Shown: positions 12,741 to 27,300 of the stretch, one piece after another
How the letters are laid out: each line of letters begins with the position of its first letter
Numbering within the stretch: position 1 is the stretch's first letter
From: Daphnia pulex
Lineage: Eukaryota > Arthropoda > Branchiopoda > Diplostraca > Daphniidae
Assembly: GCF_021134715.1 (NCBI RefSeq)
Contig: NC_060028.1
Location: forward strand, 10,453,482-10,517,481
DNA: 64,000 nt
Direction of reading: 5' to 3'
The notes under the pieces: generated by a model
Database searches by the model: none
The model's input: the letters and a program-made list of their open reading frames with translations, nothing else
What the model was told of the DNA's origin: nothing
Translations under genes and position numbers: made by a program

Positions 12741-12789
12741 TTAACGGAACACAACAGCGAGAAAATCAGCGAATAGAATCTTACTTAAA

Positions 12790-13146
12790 ATGCTGGCTAT
12801 TAGATCACTATTCTTCTTCGTCTTGGTGGCGTGCATCGCTTCTTTGGTCTCGGCCGCACCACGTAAGTTCCTTCAAATTTACCTAATTGAAATAAATAAT
12901 TAGTATCTCGTAGATTGCATCAATTAATGAAAATGAAATATATTTTCACATGCAGAGAACCGAGTTTCACGTGCTGCCAGCGGATGTTTCCTTCCAGTAT
13001 ATGTAGGACACTGCAAAATGTATTGGGATCGATATTATTACGATCCATCCAGCAGGTCGTGCAAGTCTTTTGTCTACGGTGGATGTCATGGAAATAGCAA
13101 CAATTTCCACACGCTCAACGAATGCAGATTAGCGTGTCTAAACTAA
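12790..13146 (+). CDS. Secreted single-domain Kunitz/BPTI protease inhibitor
   Basis: Two exons (12790-12862, 12956-13146) joined by a GT-AG intron encode 87 aa. Residues 1-22 form a signal peptide (MLAIRSLFFFVLVACIASLV core). The mature protein is one Kunitz domain with six Cys at 35, 44, 60, 68, 81 and 85; the spacing 9-16-8-13-4 is identical to bovine BPTI. The FVYGGC signature and NNF are present. The residue after the second Cys (P1) is Lys45, which predicts inhibition of trypsin-like serine proteases; the actual target is unknown. An AATAAA follows at 13263-13268. The protein is probably extracellular, with a role in haemolymph, gut or cuticle proteolysis control. Confidence 0.93.
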
Positions 13147-13262
13147 ATGTGAAAAACTGCTTTTTTTTTTGTCTAAATTTATTCCTTTCCTTTAACTTGT
13201 TAATTTGATGAGAACTCGAGACATTTTAATCTAAAAGTTTATTTATTCCACCCGCACTACAA

Positions 13263-13268
13263 AATAAA
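13263..13268 (+). terminator. Polyadenylation signal of the Kunitz gene
   Basis: AATAAA, 117 nt after the stop codon, at the expected distance for a compact arthropod 3' UTR. Confidence 0.6.
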
Positions 13269-16200
13269 GATTGATTTTAACCAAAAAGGGGTACGCCCAT
13301 TTTATTTTACAGTGATGACAGTTTGCGTGCCCAAAGACAAACTTTTAAGCAAATAAATTAGCCAAACGTATATTTAAATGCCGGTTTTTACTTCGTTAAA
13401 TTCTAATTGCAATTGATAGTATAACAACATTCGGTGGTGTCTTCATCAAGGATGAATTGGGAAAACTCTAAGCAAAATTTGGGGGTATTATGTAAAATTG
13501 AATTGTGAAAAGTTTGTTATTTTTTATTTTTTAATTCTTTAATTCAATTAATTAAATGCATATTTTAATGTTAAGTTGAGCAAGAGGGTTATTTTAGTTG
13601 CTTATTAGGGGTTTTGGCTAAATTATCCAATATTCTTCGTCAGATTAGGTCAGATTATCAAATGAGGCAAACAGCCCAACAAACAGCCCCCAAATTAAGG
13701 CTAGCAGAATATGTGGTTAACGGTAAACTCACCATATTGGATCATGAATCTAAGATGTGTTCCGCTAATCGCCGCTAATATTAAACATGACACGTTATTT
13801 AATAGTTGCTTTCCAATTAAGTTTATCATATATACAGTATCGTTCTTCACACGAAGAAATATTTGAATTTACATCCTGTTGCCCATCTTACAAAGTACAA
13901 TACCTTGTTCCTATTTCTTATTTTACTTAATGCGAAAAGAAATTTGGGGGAAGAAAGGTTGATTCGGGAGTGTAAAATAAGTGGCTTGATCGCGGGACAT
14001 GGAAAATATTCAGAAAAAAACGCAAGAGATTGAATAGTTGTCTTACCTTTTAATGTCGTGAGCTGTTCACAAATACAATCTAGGTCCGAACTCCGAAGCA
14101 ATATCGCTTTATTGAAAGCAGGGCGATGCAGATGGCACCGTCAGTGGTATTACATGTCACAATCATCCCGGCGATGCTGAAGAATTGCAGAAAATAAAAT
14201 CTATCATCACAGAAGAGAAAATGTCAACACTCACAGAGCGACAATGATGGATGGAATTTCAAATTTGTCTTACTGAATTGGATTGGAATCCCTTCATCTA
14301 TTGGACGTCGCTTGGATCGCGTTCATCAAGTTATTATTCGCTCTTTTGTCGCCTTTCATTCTAGTTCCTTTCAGTGGACAAATCACTTCCAGTTTGATGT
14401 CAGATGCGATTTGATGGTTTATGTCCTCCGTTCCGACGGATCGTCCGAGAATAAACCTGCGAAACATTTAAAAATTCGATATATCACTAATATAAAAGTA
14501 AGAATCGTAATATTTTTTCCTATTACAGGCAATGATTTGAACTTGTAGGCCTACTTACGAAAAAGTCTAAAATGATTGGAATCGTATCCTAACACCAAAA
14601 CATTATATTATAGCAAAAATAACCCAGTTTTCGTTGTCAACGTCGAAACTGTCTGGTGTCCCAATGCAAAATTGTTGTTAGTTTAATAATCACATGTAGA
14701 ATAGGGCTTGAAAAATCCTGTGATTTCTGGTGAAATGTTTTATCTAGCTACGGCTGTTCCTGATGTGATTACTTTTGGTCAAGTTCATGGTTATTTTGCT
14801 GCTGGATTATTTAGAAGCATAATTTCAATATTTGCAAACCGCACTCGACAGCCTAAATTTGTTGCTGTGTTTGGTACTGTGTAACATTGGCTTTACCAGT
14901 TTGATGAAGATCCACCTTTTAGAGAAAGTTTTCTTTGTTGCAGTTAGCAGCATGGAGATACTGAATCTGAAAGTTCAGTGAGGCGATGGCTATGTAAATT
15001 GATAACCCAGGGCATTGATTTTACTCCTTTGATTTAACTTTTAGCAACGTAAAGGCGGTAAAGGTGACGGGATATACCCATAGACAACATATTGCGATTA
15101 GGCAATCGAGAGACTAAACAAAATTACGCGAACCGGCAAACGGTCTCTTTTGCCAAGTGCGAGCTAGAATTACAATAAAACTATTTTATTAATTAGTTAA
15201 ACTTTTACCACTTTTACCACGCTGGAGTAATAGGCAAATCCGACAAATCGTGATATTCGTGACCACCATTATGAAAACAAATACTACAGACGAACTGTCG
15301 TGATCCCCAGCATTGCCAATTTATGAAGTTTGAAGCCGCTTGACAGGCATGCGCAGTGCGCACATATAAATCTTTTACCAAATAAATTTAATGCTGTTTA
15401 GGTTTAAATAATTGCTTTTATTTTATATTGCTTTAAACTGAAATAGTGATGATTTATTTCCATCCAACTATTTTCTATTAAAAATTACAAATTCTTATTT
15501 TTAAACAAGTCCCGCTAGATGGCTCTACAAGACTAGAAATTTGAAAAATATAATATTTTATTTGATCTAATTTAAGTTTTAGGTGAGATGCACCTGGCAG
15601 TGTTGTTCACTTTGAGAGAATAGTAATGAAAATACGGTGTCTTAAAGTTCTACGCCTAACGATTAACCCAATACCGCCCCTCTATTTTTATCGATTTTAA
15701 TTGTCAAATTATAAGCGATTGTTTTTTATGATAGCTTTCCATTTGCAATGCGGATTCGATTAATGTTGGTACAACTATTCGACGATCAGTTCGCCCTATA
15801 CGTGTCCATTTTCCAAAACTCACAAGTCACAACGCCAAATACAAATTCGTAATTGATTGGATTGTGAAAACTTTACAAACTGTTATGGAGACGATTGAAG
15901 TTAATCAGCTGGAGAGCTGGAACGGTCGGTTCGCTAATGCTGTTCTGCTGATGGAAGCTTTTGAAAATCTGCTTTTCGTCTAAGTAGAGAGAAATAGGAA
16001 AGAGCTAGGGATGGACAAGTAGAGATCATTTTTGCAAAGTTGCTATGCCAACCTATACCAAGCTTCTTCCGTATATTAGTATAGTTTCCTTAGCTTGGAT
16101 TTGAGCATATATATGATGTTTCTTTATTGAATTATAGTCACAGTAGTACATCAAACATTTATGCAAAAACGGCCAGAGAAAAAAAAGGCATTTTAAACAA

Positions 16201-19200
16201 CCGGAATTGATCAAAGGAAAAGGGGGAAACACTAATTAGCCCCGGAAAGATAGTACATACTGTAGAAGGAAAATGCTCTGACTTATATAACCGACAGCAG
16301 CTTATACATTGCCTTGTTGTTGTTTTATCGTTCATTTTCCTTTTGTTTCTAATGTATTTGGTTGACAAACTAAGTGCCAAATCGATGTAAGTATGTTTTG
16401 TCGATAAGTTGACGCTGGAAGGTTTCTTATATATATAATACGGACGAGATTTACTGAGCTATAGAGACTCTCTCTCTACTGATGACAACGTGTACGTACT
16501 ATATAGATCGTATAGTATAGAGCAGAGCATCTATACTTTAGGCGTTATAGGTATATGTGATTGAACATTATTAGTGGGATGGCGGATCGTATAGCCAAAG
16601 AGATGGAAGGGGGGGAAGAAGAAAGGGGAGGAAGAAGATCGGCTTATAAATGTGTATTGCCAAGCTCCAAATGAGGAAGAGTCGACACATCCCTGGAGGC
16701 AGCAGCTTTGTGACCGCTAAAGTAAAAAACCCCGCCCGACCGACCGCCCGAAAAAAGACGATGAACGGGAAAAGGGCGTGCAGACACACAAGTCCATCTT
16801 TTTTTATATTGGCGAACGGATTGAGTGTGTCCCCTTCATCTCTTTTTATATGTTGATTTTCTTCGGGGAAGATTTATACGGTTGGAAATCTATGAAATAG
16901 AGTTTTTCCTTTCATCATGTTGTTCGATCCGCCATTTGTTGGATTTGAGAACCAGCCGAGATTAAGAGAAGGCCGGCAGCAGCCAGCGGGCAGACAAGAC
17001 TCGTTGGACAACTTCAATTATATGATCTATATACTTTTTTTTATCTTTTTTTAAAAAAATAAAATGATAAGAAAATGTTGGCGATCGATGGTCGGCAACT
17101 CGGCATTTAACCGGGATGCGATTAGATGAAAGCTGGAGCGTGAGATCAGGTGGTAGGCGGGACGACGAGCCAAAAAAGGAACATCGCGTGATAACATATA
17201 ATGTCACGACGACGTTGAGCATCAGCACACAGCTCTCAGCTGTTGATAATGAGCATTTCTATGAACAAGTCGATATAATACTTTCGTCCCATCACAAAGC
17301 TCCCACCAGCGTGATTTCAGCCTGTGTGTGTGTAGCTGCTGCGATCCCGATATTTCCGCGTCCTTTTGTCCTTATACACACAGCGAAGCTTCTTTTTTTC
17401 GTTTCACTTTATCTTCCATAGCATATTATCCCCCCGGACTATATACAACGTCAATAGAAAAAGAAAAAAAGGCCTATGTCTTTTTTTTCGGAATGAAGGC
17501 AACCGGAAGGAAACTAGAGAGCCTTGATTGAGGATCGATCCGCCGGAAGATGAACGGCGTGATGCATGATGACCGAATGTATCCATCAAGTCAAACTCGG
17601 CGGGCAGCAGGAATCTCAAGATAAAGAGAAATAATAATAATAAAAGAAATCTATCTTATAGAATATAATAAGAAATGCCTAAAATATTGTGGGGGTTGAA
17701 TGCGCGGATGGATGTACTATACGCTCTGCATGGATGGTCGCTGGTGATGTGGCCTGCCAACTGGAAATCTTGCACGACATGCGAGGCTGCTGCCTCATCA
17801 CGACCACCAAGGTCCTGCTCCATCTATCGGCGGTCGATGATCGAATTGGAGTACGTCGCATGACCGACTCCGCGATGGATCCCTCCGACTCTTTTTTCCG
17901 TCTACCGCGGCGCCGCCCTTTTTCTCTATTCAATTCCTTTTGCAGCAGATATTTTGCGTCAAATACTTGTGTATAGGCCTACTGTACAAGTCATCACTAC
18001 GTCAGCTCATATCATCTATAAACTCTTAAGACTCAAAGTGTTATCGAGTCCTTTCAAGTTTAATCGAATTCGAAGGATCTCAGCTCCCATAGTTGTCACG
18101 TGCTAGAGAGATTTCGGTACCTTTTTTTCCTGATGTTTGTTGTATATATTTCACGCGATGTTTGTTAGATATTGTGCAAATTCATTTTAACCTTACACAA
18201 GCCGATCCAACAGGAAACTCGTAAATGTTGAGAGCTGATGGTCCGTTCCGCTCTGTGTGTGAGGCCGGCAAAAAGGATTGACAGACACACATGAACGCTG
18301 ATGGGATTCGCAAGTTTGCCGCTGCCGCTGCCGCCTTTCATCAGTCGATCCGTTAAACCGTTCGATTGAAAGTATATGTCTATAGAAAAGGGGTTTTTTG
18401 GAAGAAGGGGCTATATTCTTTAGCGTCTATTTCTTTTTCTTCCGGATGATTTTCTGTTCGTTTATTCCGCTCACAAGAGTCTCTATAGATCGAAACTGGG
18501 CGCTATCTATTCCTCTCACTCCTTTGCTTACGTATGCCTGGATGCATTTCTGCCCTCTTCGTTTCATTTTCCAAAAAATCTTATTTTAATAACATCGTCG
18601 ACAATACAACAACAAACGTAAAATATTAGACCAGCTCTACTATAGACAACCCAAAAAGTTTTATTTAATATTTCAAGAAGAAAAGAAATCAAATAACCGG
18701 AAACGTTGCTGGTGACGTCTTTCTAATGCAAATGTTGATGTTTCTTCCGGTGTATAACATCAACCGTCTGCGACTCGGACGACAAAACTGTTTTTTTTTT
18801 GGGGACGTGTGATATTCCGTCGTTGGATGTAGTAATACGGCGGAGCGTCATCCGCTTTTATACATAATGGATAGAACCAGATAAGATCTCTTCCCTGGCG
18901 GAGAGTCAAAGCGCGGAATCCGAGACTCTGATGTGCATTATACTACCGACGGGAAAGTGTTTAGCACAGCTGGGATGTCGCCTGGAGCGACGATATCGGA
19001 AGCCGCGTGATGCCGATCCCGGTGAGCGGAAGAAGAACGACAGGAAATGGAGTGTGATTAGAAAAAGGAAGAGAAGAATCAAGACAAAGAAGATTGAGAG
19101 AGAAGACGAGCTGAACTACGAAACCCCAACCAAGAGAGAATATGTGTACACACACACACATCACGTGTGTGTGTGTGTGTTTGCTGAAAGGAAATGCAAG

Positions 19201-21379
19201 ACAAGATAATATAGACTCCCGCCCAGCAGCAGTTTCCTCATCTAACGTGATTCCCGCACCATTCCGTCTTCTTCGATGAATAAGCACGCGCGCATGTCAC
19301 ACAGCAGAGTAGACCAAGAAGAAAGAAATAAAAAGGCTAGTGTACATATAAACCCAATGTGTTGGTCGTCTGCTTTTTTATAATAATAAGCCCAATCTCG
19401 CTTTCATCTTTTTTTTTTTTAACATATTTATTCCTTTTTTCGGTTGTAAGAAATTCACGCCCCGTTCGTTCTTGTATAATAAGGAATGACGGCACCACAC
19501 CAGAGTCAAGTTGTTGTCTTTTCTGTAAGTAACGCGCTCTGTATAACCTAATTTAAGAATATGTTACAACCGGTTCTTTTTCCTATTATGGGATTACGTC
19601 AAGTTGATCAACTTCAAAAGCTCGATGAACTTAACAATTACCAATCACGCGAAAATTACACACATTCCCCAAAAACTTGAAATTTTCTGCTGTACTATGG
19701 CTGATTAATCCAGCAGCAGCACAAACACTCGAGGCTATAAAAATTTAGATTTTCTTAAAAATAAGAAAAAAAAAAGAAAATGTTTTTGGGGTCATGCGCC
19801 CGGTTACTATGCGGAACATCACGGTCCCGCGATGCCTAGCTCTTGTATTAATATATGTGTGTCACAAGTTCTGTACAGATGAAAGAGTCGTCTTACACAC
19901 ATGTGTATTTGTAATCTCACTATACTCTCTATACCTTTATTGCGATGCGCGTTTCCGCCCGATTGGCGGTTGTCGGGACGCGTTCAACCGACGATGTTCA
20001 CCTTACCAGCTCCGTGCTGGGGAGGAGTCCGTGTGATTAACGGACATATATATCCTTTGGGGGGAGGTTTGGCGACATAATAATTCAGTTCATTTCAGTT
20101 CGATTCGGCGCGGGTTTCTCTTCAAACGCGATGAGAGGTAGGGTCCGCAATCTGTGACCTTTTATCCCTTTTACATTTATAGACGTCGTCACTACCCCCC
20201 ATGGTCGGGTGGAAAAGGGGGAGGATCTTTAGAGTTTGACAGTCGCCGCCGTTGCGCGTCTGTTTTTCGTGGGGGAGAAACACACATACACGCAGCATCC
20301 CGGCATAGCCAGACGGCGGCGCCCAAGTCGTCCGTCGCATCAGTTGGCGTTCAGATCGGCGTGAAGCAGATCTCTGTGATCTGTCCGTCGTATAGCTCGA
20401 GGTGATACCGAAAGGATTTTTTTGTATTTTTTCCCGAAGAGATAACAACCGAAAAGAAGAAGATGGAGGTAGAAAAGGCGGAGGTATTTTTCGTGACTCG
20501 AAACATTTGACCTTGAACGGACCCCAAAAAACGAACGAAAAATTCAAAACTGTTTTTCTCCGGTGGTTGTTGGAGACTCTTTTTGGATTGTGTGTGAATT
20601 TCTATTTGAAATTCATTTGGGAAAAAAGGAAATCAAATTTGAACGACATTTTTATTTTTAAAGGAAAAAAACAGGTCGGGACCTGCCGAAAGAAAAAAAA
20701 ACAGTTGGCGAAATTTGGCTTAAAACTCAAGGTGATAGTGCGTGTGTAGATATTATTCTAATAAGAGGTGGGTTAGTGGGGTGTGTGTGTGTGTGTGTGG
20801 TGTCTGTCTGTGCCAGTGTGTAGCTCACCTGGAGGAGGGTAGCCCTCAAGGCATACAGGTGGACACATAAAAGCCAGTGAAGAAAAGAAAGAAAAATAAC
20901 AACGAATCAGAAGAAGAAGAAGAGAGAAAAAAGAGAAAAAGAAGCGGGAGTTTGGATGAAAAGTCGTGAGGGACTGAAAAATAAAAAAAGAAGAACCGAA
21001 CGCTCAGACACGGCGGTGGCGGCGGCGGCCATAGCCGCCACTTTTCTTCAATTCTTTCTCCCTTCTTCTTCCTATTCGTTCCTCAACAACCGCCGGCTCT
21101 ACACGTTGTGATTGTTACGTGCGGGAGGGAGACACAGCCAAACTAAACAAAAAAAATATTCCTCCAAAACACCGTAGACAGGTGAAGTTGGCCAGAAAAA
21201 GTTCGGGTGCTTCTTAAATTCTATTCTGGGAGTGTCGGTGGGCCTATATACAGTGTTGGTGGATTAAAATTGAAAAACAGTGTTTCTATCCAGCTCATCC
21301 GTATAGTTTCTTTTATTCAGAAATAAACGTTCCGGAATTCAATTCGGCTCAACAAAGTTCAACGCTTATATAATACAGA
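13269..21379. other. 8-kb non-coding region upstream of knickkopf
   Basis: Apart from the broken coding fragment at 14705-15037 I see no gene. From about 16 kb onwards the composition changes: many homopolymer runs, (GT)n and (CTT)n tracts, TATATA strings and few recognisable repeats. It probably holds the regulatory DNA and possible 5' non-coding exons of knk. A (GT)n tract lies at 20780-20799, and an (AC)n/(GT)n inverted pair at about 19148-19183 can fold into a hairpin. A CCCGCTAGATGGCTC motif occurs at 15511-15525. Confidence 0.5.
14705..15037 (+). pseudogene. Broken protein-coding relic, family unknown
   Basis: Between stops at 14702-14704 and 15035-15037 one frame is open except for two in-frame stops (TAA at 14882, TAG at 14945). 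It reads like real protein: KNPVISGEMFYLATAVPDVI, FGQVHGYFAAGLFRSIISIF, RQPKFVAVFGTV, then HWLYQFDEDPPFRESF and, after the second stop, QHGDTESESSVRRWLCKLIT and QGIDFTPLI. The composition is mixed and hydrophilic/hydrophobic, unlike the surrounding low-complexity DNA. There is no Met start and no flanking splice sites beyond a TTGCAG just before the second stop. It is most likely a decayed exon or a transposon/gene fragment. I do not recognise the family and assign no function. Confidence 0.45.
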
Positions 21380-24300
21380 ATGATGTCGTTGAAAATTATC
21401 CAGCTGATCGTTCTCGGTGCAACATTCGGTAAGTTGATGATTTCTAGAAAATTCTTTCGTCTACATTTAACCCTAGTTACCTTTTGTGTGTACTTTTTCG
21501 GGTTGTGACGCACCTTTTTTTTCGAATGTTTTCCTTTTTTTTTCGAGCCGTGTCGAATGATTTCAAAATGACGTCATCGTTTGCGGCTTGTTATACAACT
21601 TGATCTAAAAAAATTTTCGGCCGTTCCCTGCACATGTCGATTGTGCGTTCAAACATGGCGCTCTTCTTTTGTAGCCCAGCCCCAAAAAATTACGGAAGTC
21701 GAAAAATTCTGCTGAATTTTCTTTTTGTTTCCCAGAAGGTCGACGCGTATAGTAACGCCAAGCTCTCGTGAATGCAGTAATAATCTAGGCAGTAGCTATA
21801 CATTTCTATAAAAAGCCAAGTTAAAAAAAAAAGAAAAAACCAAATTCAAAAAAGGGACTAAAAACTTGTTCCAGCCGCAAGTCATTATGTATACCCCTCC
21901 CTCTTCAGAAAAGAAAGAAACAAAACTTTTTTTTCTCTTTTGTGGATTAGCTAATGACATTTCCAGAGAAATCCTTTGTTCTCGATTCCGTGTCGATTGT
22001 GTTGGCATTCGCATTTCGAATTTGGCGCGCGGTTTCGATTCGATCCCATTTGTTTTTATTTTTCCGAGGGACAAAGTGGCGAATCGAATTAGTCATAAAA
22101 ATAGTACGACATGACGTTCGTCATTTACACGTTTTCCGACGTGTAATCATCGCCGCCAGTCTTGTCTATACTAACGGGAATAAAGTTCACATTCTTTTGG
22201 TTTTCTTCCAGACTTTTCCTCCATTTGGGATGTAAAATCAAAACCTGAACTTAAGTCGGTTACCTTCAGCCAGCACCGTCTGCGGGATAAGACCATCACT
22301 CAGCCCCAAACCAAAACCCCCCCATAACAAATTACCATAGTCGGATAGTTTTTTAAAAAAAGATGTGTCGACTAAAAAGAAAAAATACTTTGATACCTTG
22401 ACCCCAATTTCTTTTTCCCAGACCTGAGGAAGGAAGATAATATTAAACACGGTACCGAAACCGAAAGTTTGACTCCGCCTTCTTTACCCCTCCTCCTCCT
22501 CCGTGATGATGTATTTCACTTTCACTATCCGGCGGAGTGAGAGAGAGAGACGGACATATACATAGTCTACGTATAGGAAGAGTTGTCCCGCGTTCAAGGT
22601 GATCCGCATTTGACTTAATGGCGCCCTCGAGGTTCTTCCGTCCTTTTTTTTCTTTTTATTAATACCCACAAAGTTCCACGATGTTTTCCATGTAAAACAA
22701 AAAACAAGAAAAGTTGATTGCCGGTTGATTGAGATGGACGATGGAAGAAGACTGCCGGAATCTTTTTTTGTTTCCGCCATGGATATCAGTAGTCGTACAT
22801 ATAGTAATCAACATTTTGTTATTCACATCTCGTTCGTCATTACATTGGACAAAACAGAAAATATATCCTTCCGGTCCGTCGGAATAAATTCCGGCGGGGG
22901 ATAATGATTCCTTCCTCGTGTTCCGGTTATATACGCCGTTGTTAATCAAACGAGAGATCTCTAGTCTAGTAGTATATATTATCACCGTTTATTATGCAAG
23001 AAATGGGCTCGCTGTGAAATGCAAGTCCAGCTGACGAAATGACTGCGTGAATGTTTCATTTCCAACCGTCAGTCTCTTTTGTGTAGTGTAGTTTAGCGTG
23101 ACGGAAAGTCACTCTACGTGCCGATGCCAGCCGGAAGCGGATGTGACGTGTCCTTCGCTTCATTCCGGGTATTCCATCATCGTAATACAAAAAAGAAACA
23201 TTTTTTTTTTAAATTCCCGCCCAATGCAAAATGCCGTGAGTTGAACTATTTACACCGCCAGTGTTAATGATTTCTCGTGAAAAAGAATGATTACTCAAGC
23301 ATTCGACGAGATATTAGCAGTTAACCATCTGTGAAATCTAATTGAAATCATCCAACACATCTGAAAGTGTGTTTCGTAATCTAAGAAATAGCTATAGCCC
23401 TTGCGCTTGCGTGACGACATGCTAATTATGTGTCGGAATTGCGATGTGAAAAAAAACGGTCGACTAGTATATAGATTCACGTCGACCTTGCGGCGTGATT
23501 CGAGTGTGTGCGTCATCCGGTGCCAGCTCACACACACGTGACAACGCACCAGCGATCGAACGTTAATTGTTTTAACATTTTGTTCCCCTAGCGCCTCTGT
23601 ATATAAAGTAGATGAGTCATTCATCAAGTTTGGAAGATGACACGCCATGTACGTGACTCCCGCATCAATATCGTTCACGTTGTAACAATCAACGAGGATT
23701 AATGAACACGACCCCACCGCACGCTAAAATAAAAATGGACGAGTAAATTATACACGTACAGAATCAAGTCTCACCGCAGGTTCGGTATACAGTTGATTGC
23801 ATTAATTTTTTCTTTTTTGATTTGTGGATGATATTGGATTATTGCGTAATGCCGAAAAATGGCGTCAACGCGTGATTCATTATGTACAACGGGAATATAT
23901 CCTGAGGGTGTATCAAACCACCCCACTCCCACCCGTCAATATAATAGTCGATTGCTGCCGTCGTGTTTGTAATCGAATCGCGGCTATGAATCTCTTCTTC
24001 TCTCCCCTTTCGTGCTCGACTGGCGTGAATTCCTCTTACACTCATCCGCAGCATCCGCACAGCAGCCAGCAGCTTTATTCACTTGCTTTTCTCTCCTATA
24101 GACGAGCTCTGGTGACGGTTCCAAACAGAAATCGAATCGTTCCGCTACACTTGGACCGCGTGACGACCAGACTTTGCTGCTTTTATCTAGTCGATCCTCT
24201 TTTTTAAATCAAAGTAAAATAGAAGAAGGGGGGCGTGAAAACAATGGGGCAAGTTGCTTTCTTCTATAGCTTCTTCCTTTACCTCTCTTCGTCGTGAAGT

Positions 24301-27300
24301 GGGTAAACAATGGGGTCCGGGACTTTTTTTTTAGATTATTGTATAGGCCCCAGCGCAGTCCAAAAGGAAAAAGAAAGCTAAACTGTTGGTGGGTGGAGGA
24401 AGAAACTTCCATTTCATGAATCTATAGTGCCGCTGGCAGTTGCGGATGAATCCATTTGAGCGTGCCATTTCCACAGATCGATATTATATCTATATTATTT
24501 CCCTTGATAAACAGACTTTGAATTGTAGACTATATTGCTCTTTATTCTATCTAGCCGATTTGATTATTTCCCTTCTTCTATCGTGTGTCGCCCGTCCGTG
24601 CTTAATAAGATGCAGACTGCGATAGATGGAAGGAAAGTGTAGAAAATGGAAGGGGGGCGCTGGATTTCACACAAGCCCGGATATAGAGAGAGAGAGACTA
24701 GGCGGGTAAAATGAGAGGGAGTCAAAAGGATCGGAATTGGATCAAGCTCATGAATGGCCAAGTGAAGCGACGCCAACACCCTTTACGCGTTTCTTCGTGA
24801 ACTGAGAAATGGATATGACGTCGCGCTCACTTTAATGACGTCGACGAATCAATTCAAATGTGGCGCCACATTTTTTTTGGGAAATTGTCTGCAACTTGAT
24901 TCTCTTTTTTGTCTGTTCTATAATCGAATTCATAGACTTTGTACGGACGGTACATTTTTATACTACAACTGTCAATGGCCGTTTGAACGACTTTATTCTT
25001 TTCCCGCGACTGGATTCACGGTGAAAGTATGGCGTCATTGTCGATGAGAATGTGTGGTCGGGACGCCAAAGTGTATTGTCGAGGCCACTTTCTGGGCTCC
25101 AGCGAATACATAAATAACTGCTGCTGCCACCCTATTTGCATAGACGACATTCGTAACGCTCACGACACGCGGGAAAACGAGGCGTCACTTAAAGGAAGGG
25201 GGGGGACGACGAACAATTCACGCCACGTCATCTGTTTGAATTTAAATTCCGGTGGGGAGGTGAATAGAAAGACATCCGCCATTTTCCCATTTATCGTGAA
25301 TATAGTAAGAATTGCAGGGATAATTGCCAAAGGAGCTGCTCAGTCGTGAACTGATTTCAAATCTTTTATTCTTTTTTGGCGCCGATTTTCAGTAGCACAA
25401 TAGTTATCATCATCCGTTTTGATTGCGGTCTAACGGAAAAGCCGGCAGCTCTTCCGGTGCGGAATAGAGAATCTATAACAAATTGTTTTCTAATAAAATG
25501 AAAAACAGCCGTAGGATTTCAATAGTTTCAATGTGGCCCTCAAGATTCTCTTTAGCCACAACCTTCTCTCTATCGCCTTGATCGAATCTACAACGATGTA
25601 CAAAGACGAGTAGTGTAGATATCAAATAGGACTTTCTATCTCGTCTAGAAAAAGGATATCCCTGCCGACGACGCTCTTAGCTGTGTGTTTATTCAAACGG
25701 CCGTTGCCTAGTCGACGTCACGTCTCTTTTACACGAGCCACCGCCAAATAATACGACGGCCGAGCAGAGGACAACGCCCGCCAACGTGTAGGCGCGTTCG
25801 AATTACACGAGAAAAAAGAAGAAGAATTGTCTAAAAACCTTTTGGTTCGGTTTCTATAGTCTCTCGTGTGTTTTTGTGTTTCTTCTTGTGTTTTGTTTCT
25901 TTTGATTTCACGACAACTACTAGGCCGGCGGTCACATCGCAGCTCTGGGGGGCGATGATTGCCGCAAGAAATATAATGTCGAGATATTATACTATAGATG
26001 TATATTATGCACGCATTCAATCACACTGTGTGTCTGTCATGGGGATTGTATAATGAGCTATTGTGCAGCAGCAGGAGCAGTCGGGCTATATTATATACTG
26101 GGCTGGGCGGGGGGAGCTGGAGTGGCCGTCGGCGTCAAATCAGTTTCGAGTTCACATAGACGGAGGACACAGTAATTAGGTTCTCCCTCTCTTTTGTGTG
26201 TGTGTGTCTCTATATACTAGCTTTCATGGGATCGTGATGTGTATAAAAGCCACTGCTGCTGTATAGCCCAAACATCTTCGATGGGGCTTCTCTCGTCTGT
26301 TGTTGTCCGACTTGATTGGAAGCCTCACCCGCGTGACCGCCCGTCCGTCCTTATTTTTTCTTCTTTGCCTTTGACGACGGGCTCTCTGTACATAACAGAA
26401 CCGTTTTTGTAATAATAATATTCCTTGTGTGCAACAACATCTTCCTTTTCTTCTGGCCCCCCAACCCCCCAGTTACACACATAGTGTATAGGAAGTTCAC
26501 TCTTTTGTTGTGTCTGTGTGTGTTTGGACAGAGACGGGCATTGGCGTTGTGTGTGTACACACGATGACTCACTACTCGTCCTGTTATATATATTGCCCGT
26601 CTGCTTTGTGTCTCTTGTCCGTTTCTCCATCTGCTCGTTTGGTCATCATCAACAACCCTCTTTTTAATTACCGCACAATTTCACCTGGACATTTGATTTA
26701 TTTATTTTATTTTTAAATATGTAATTGCATTTGATGTTATATGTATAGGTTGCTGCTGGGGACAGAAGACGGAGATGAGCAAGTATGGCCGGTACATTGG
26801 CGATTTGGCGCGTGACGTCTCCGGACAGGTGTACGCCGTTAGTGACGAAGTTCTTTTTATCAAAGGATTCGTCTATGGAGGCACCGGACCTGGTAAAATT
26901 TACAATTTTTATCAAGGCTTATACATACTTTCATTTTCTATAAAAACATATTTTGTATGTACTAGTATTTTCTAAGAATGTTAGCCTGCAGCTTAAAATT
27001 CAGTTTCATATAGGCGGTTTTGGGGGTTCTTTTGAAAGTAACAAAGATAGTATATTCATATTCATATTCCGATCCGATTATTGTGTTGGCATTAGAATTC
27101 TTAATACACGGAATTCTGTGTTGCGATCGATAGCTGAAAGGTGGAATCTAATTTTTATAAACTGTTTAAATTTTTAAATGGGCTTCTACTATATGGATAA
27201 AATGTAATGATTATTTTGGCTATTATTTATTTTATTAGGCAATCAAGTTAATAATCGTGTACTTTTGATGTTTATTAGATGCTTTCTTCTGGACGGGCAA

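Noticed and set aside
19144-19190. Hairpin of CACACA/GTGTGT as a microRNA precursor
   Set aside because: It is pure dinucleotide repeat on both arms; microsatellite slippage explains it.
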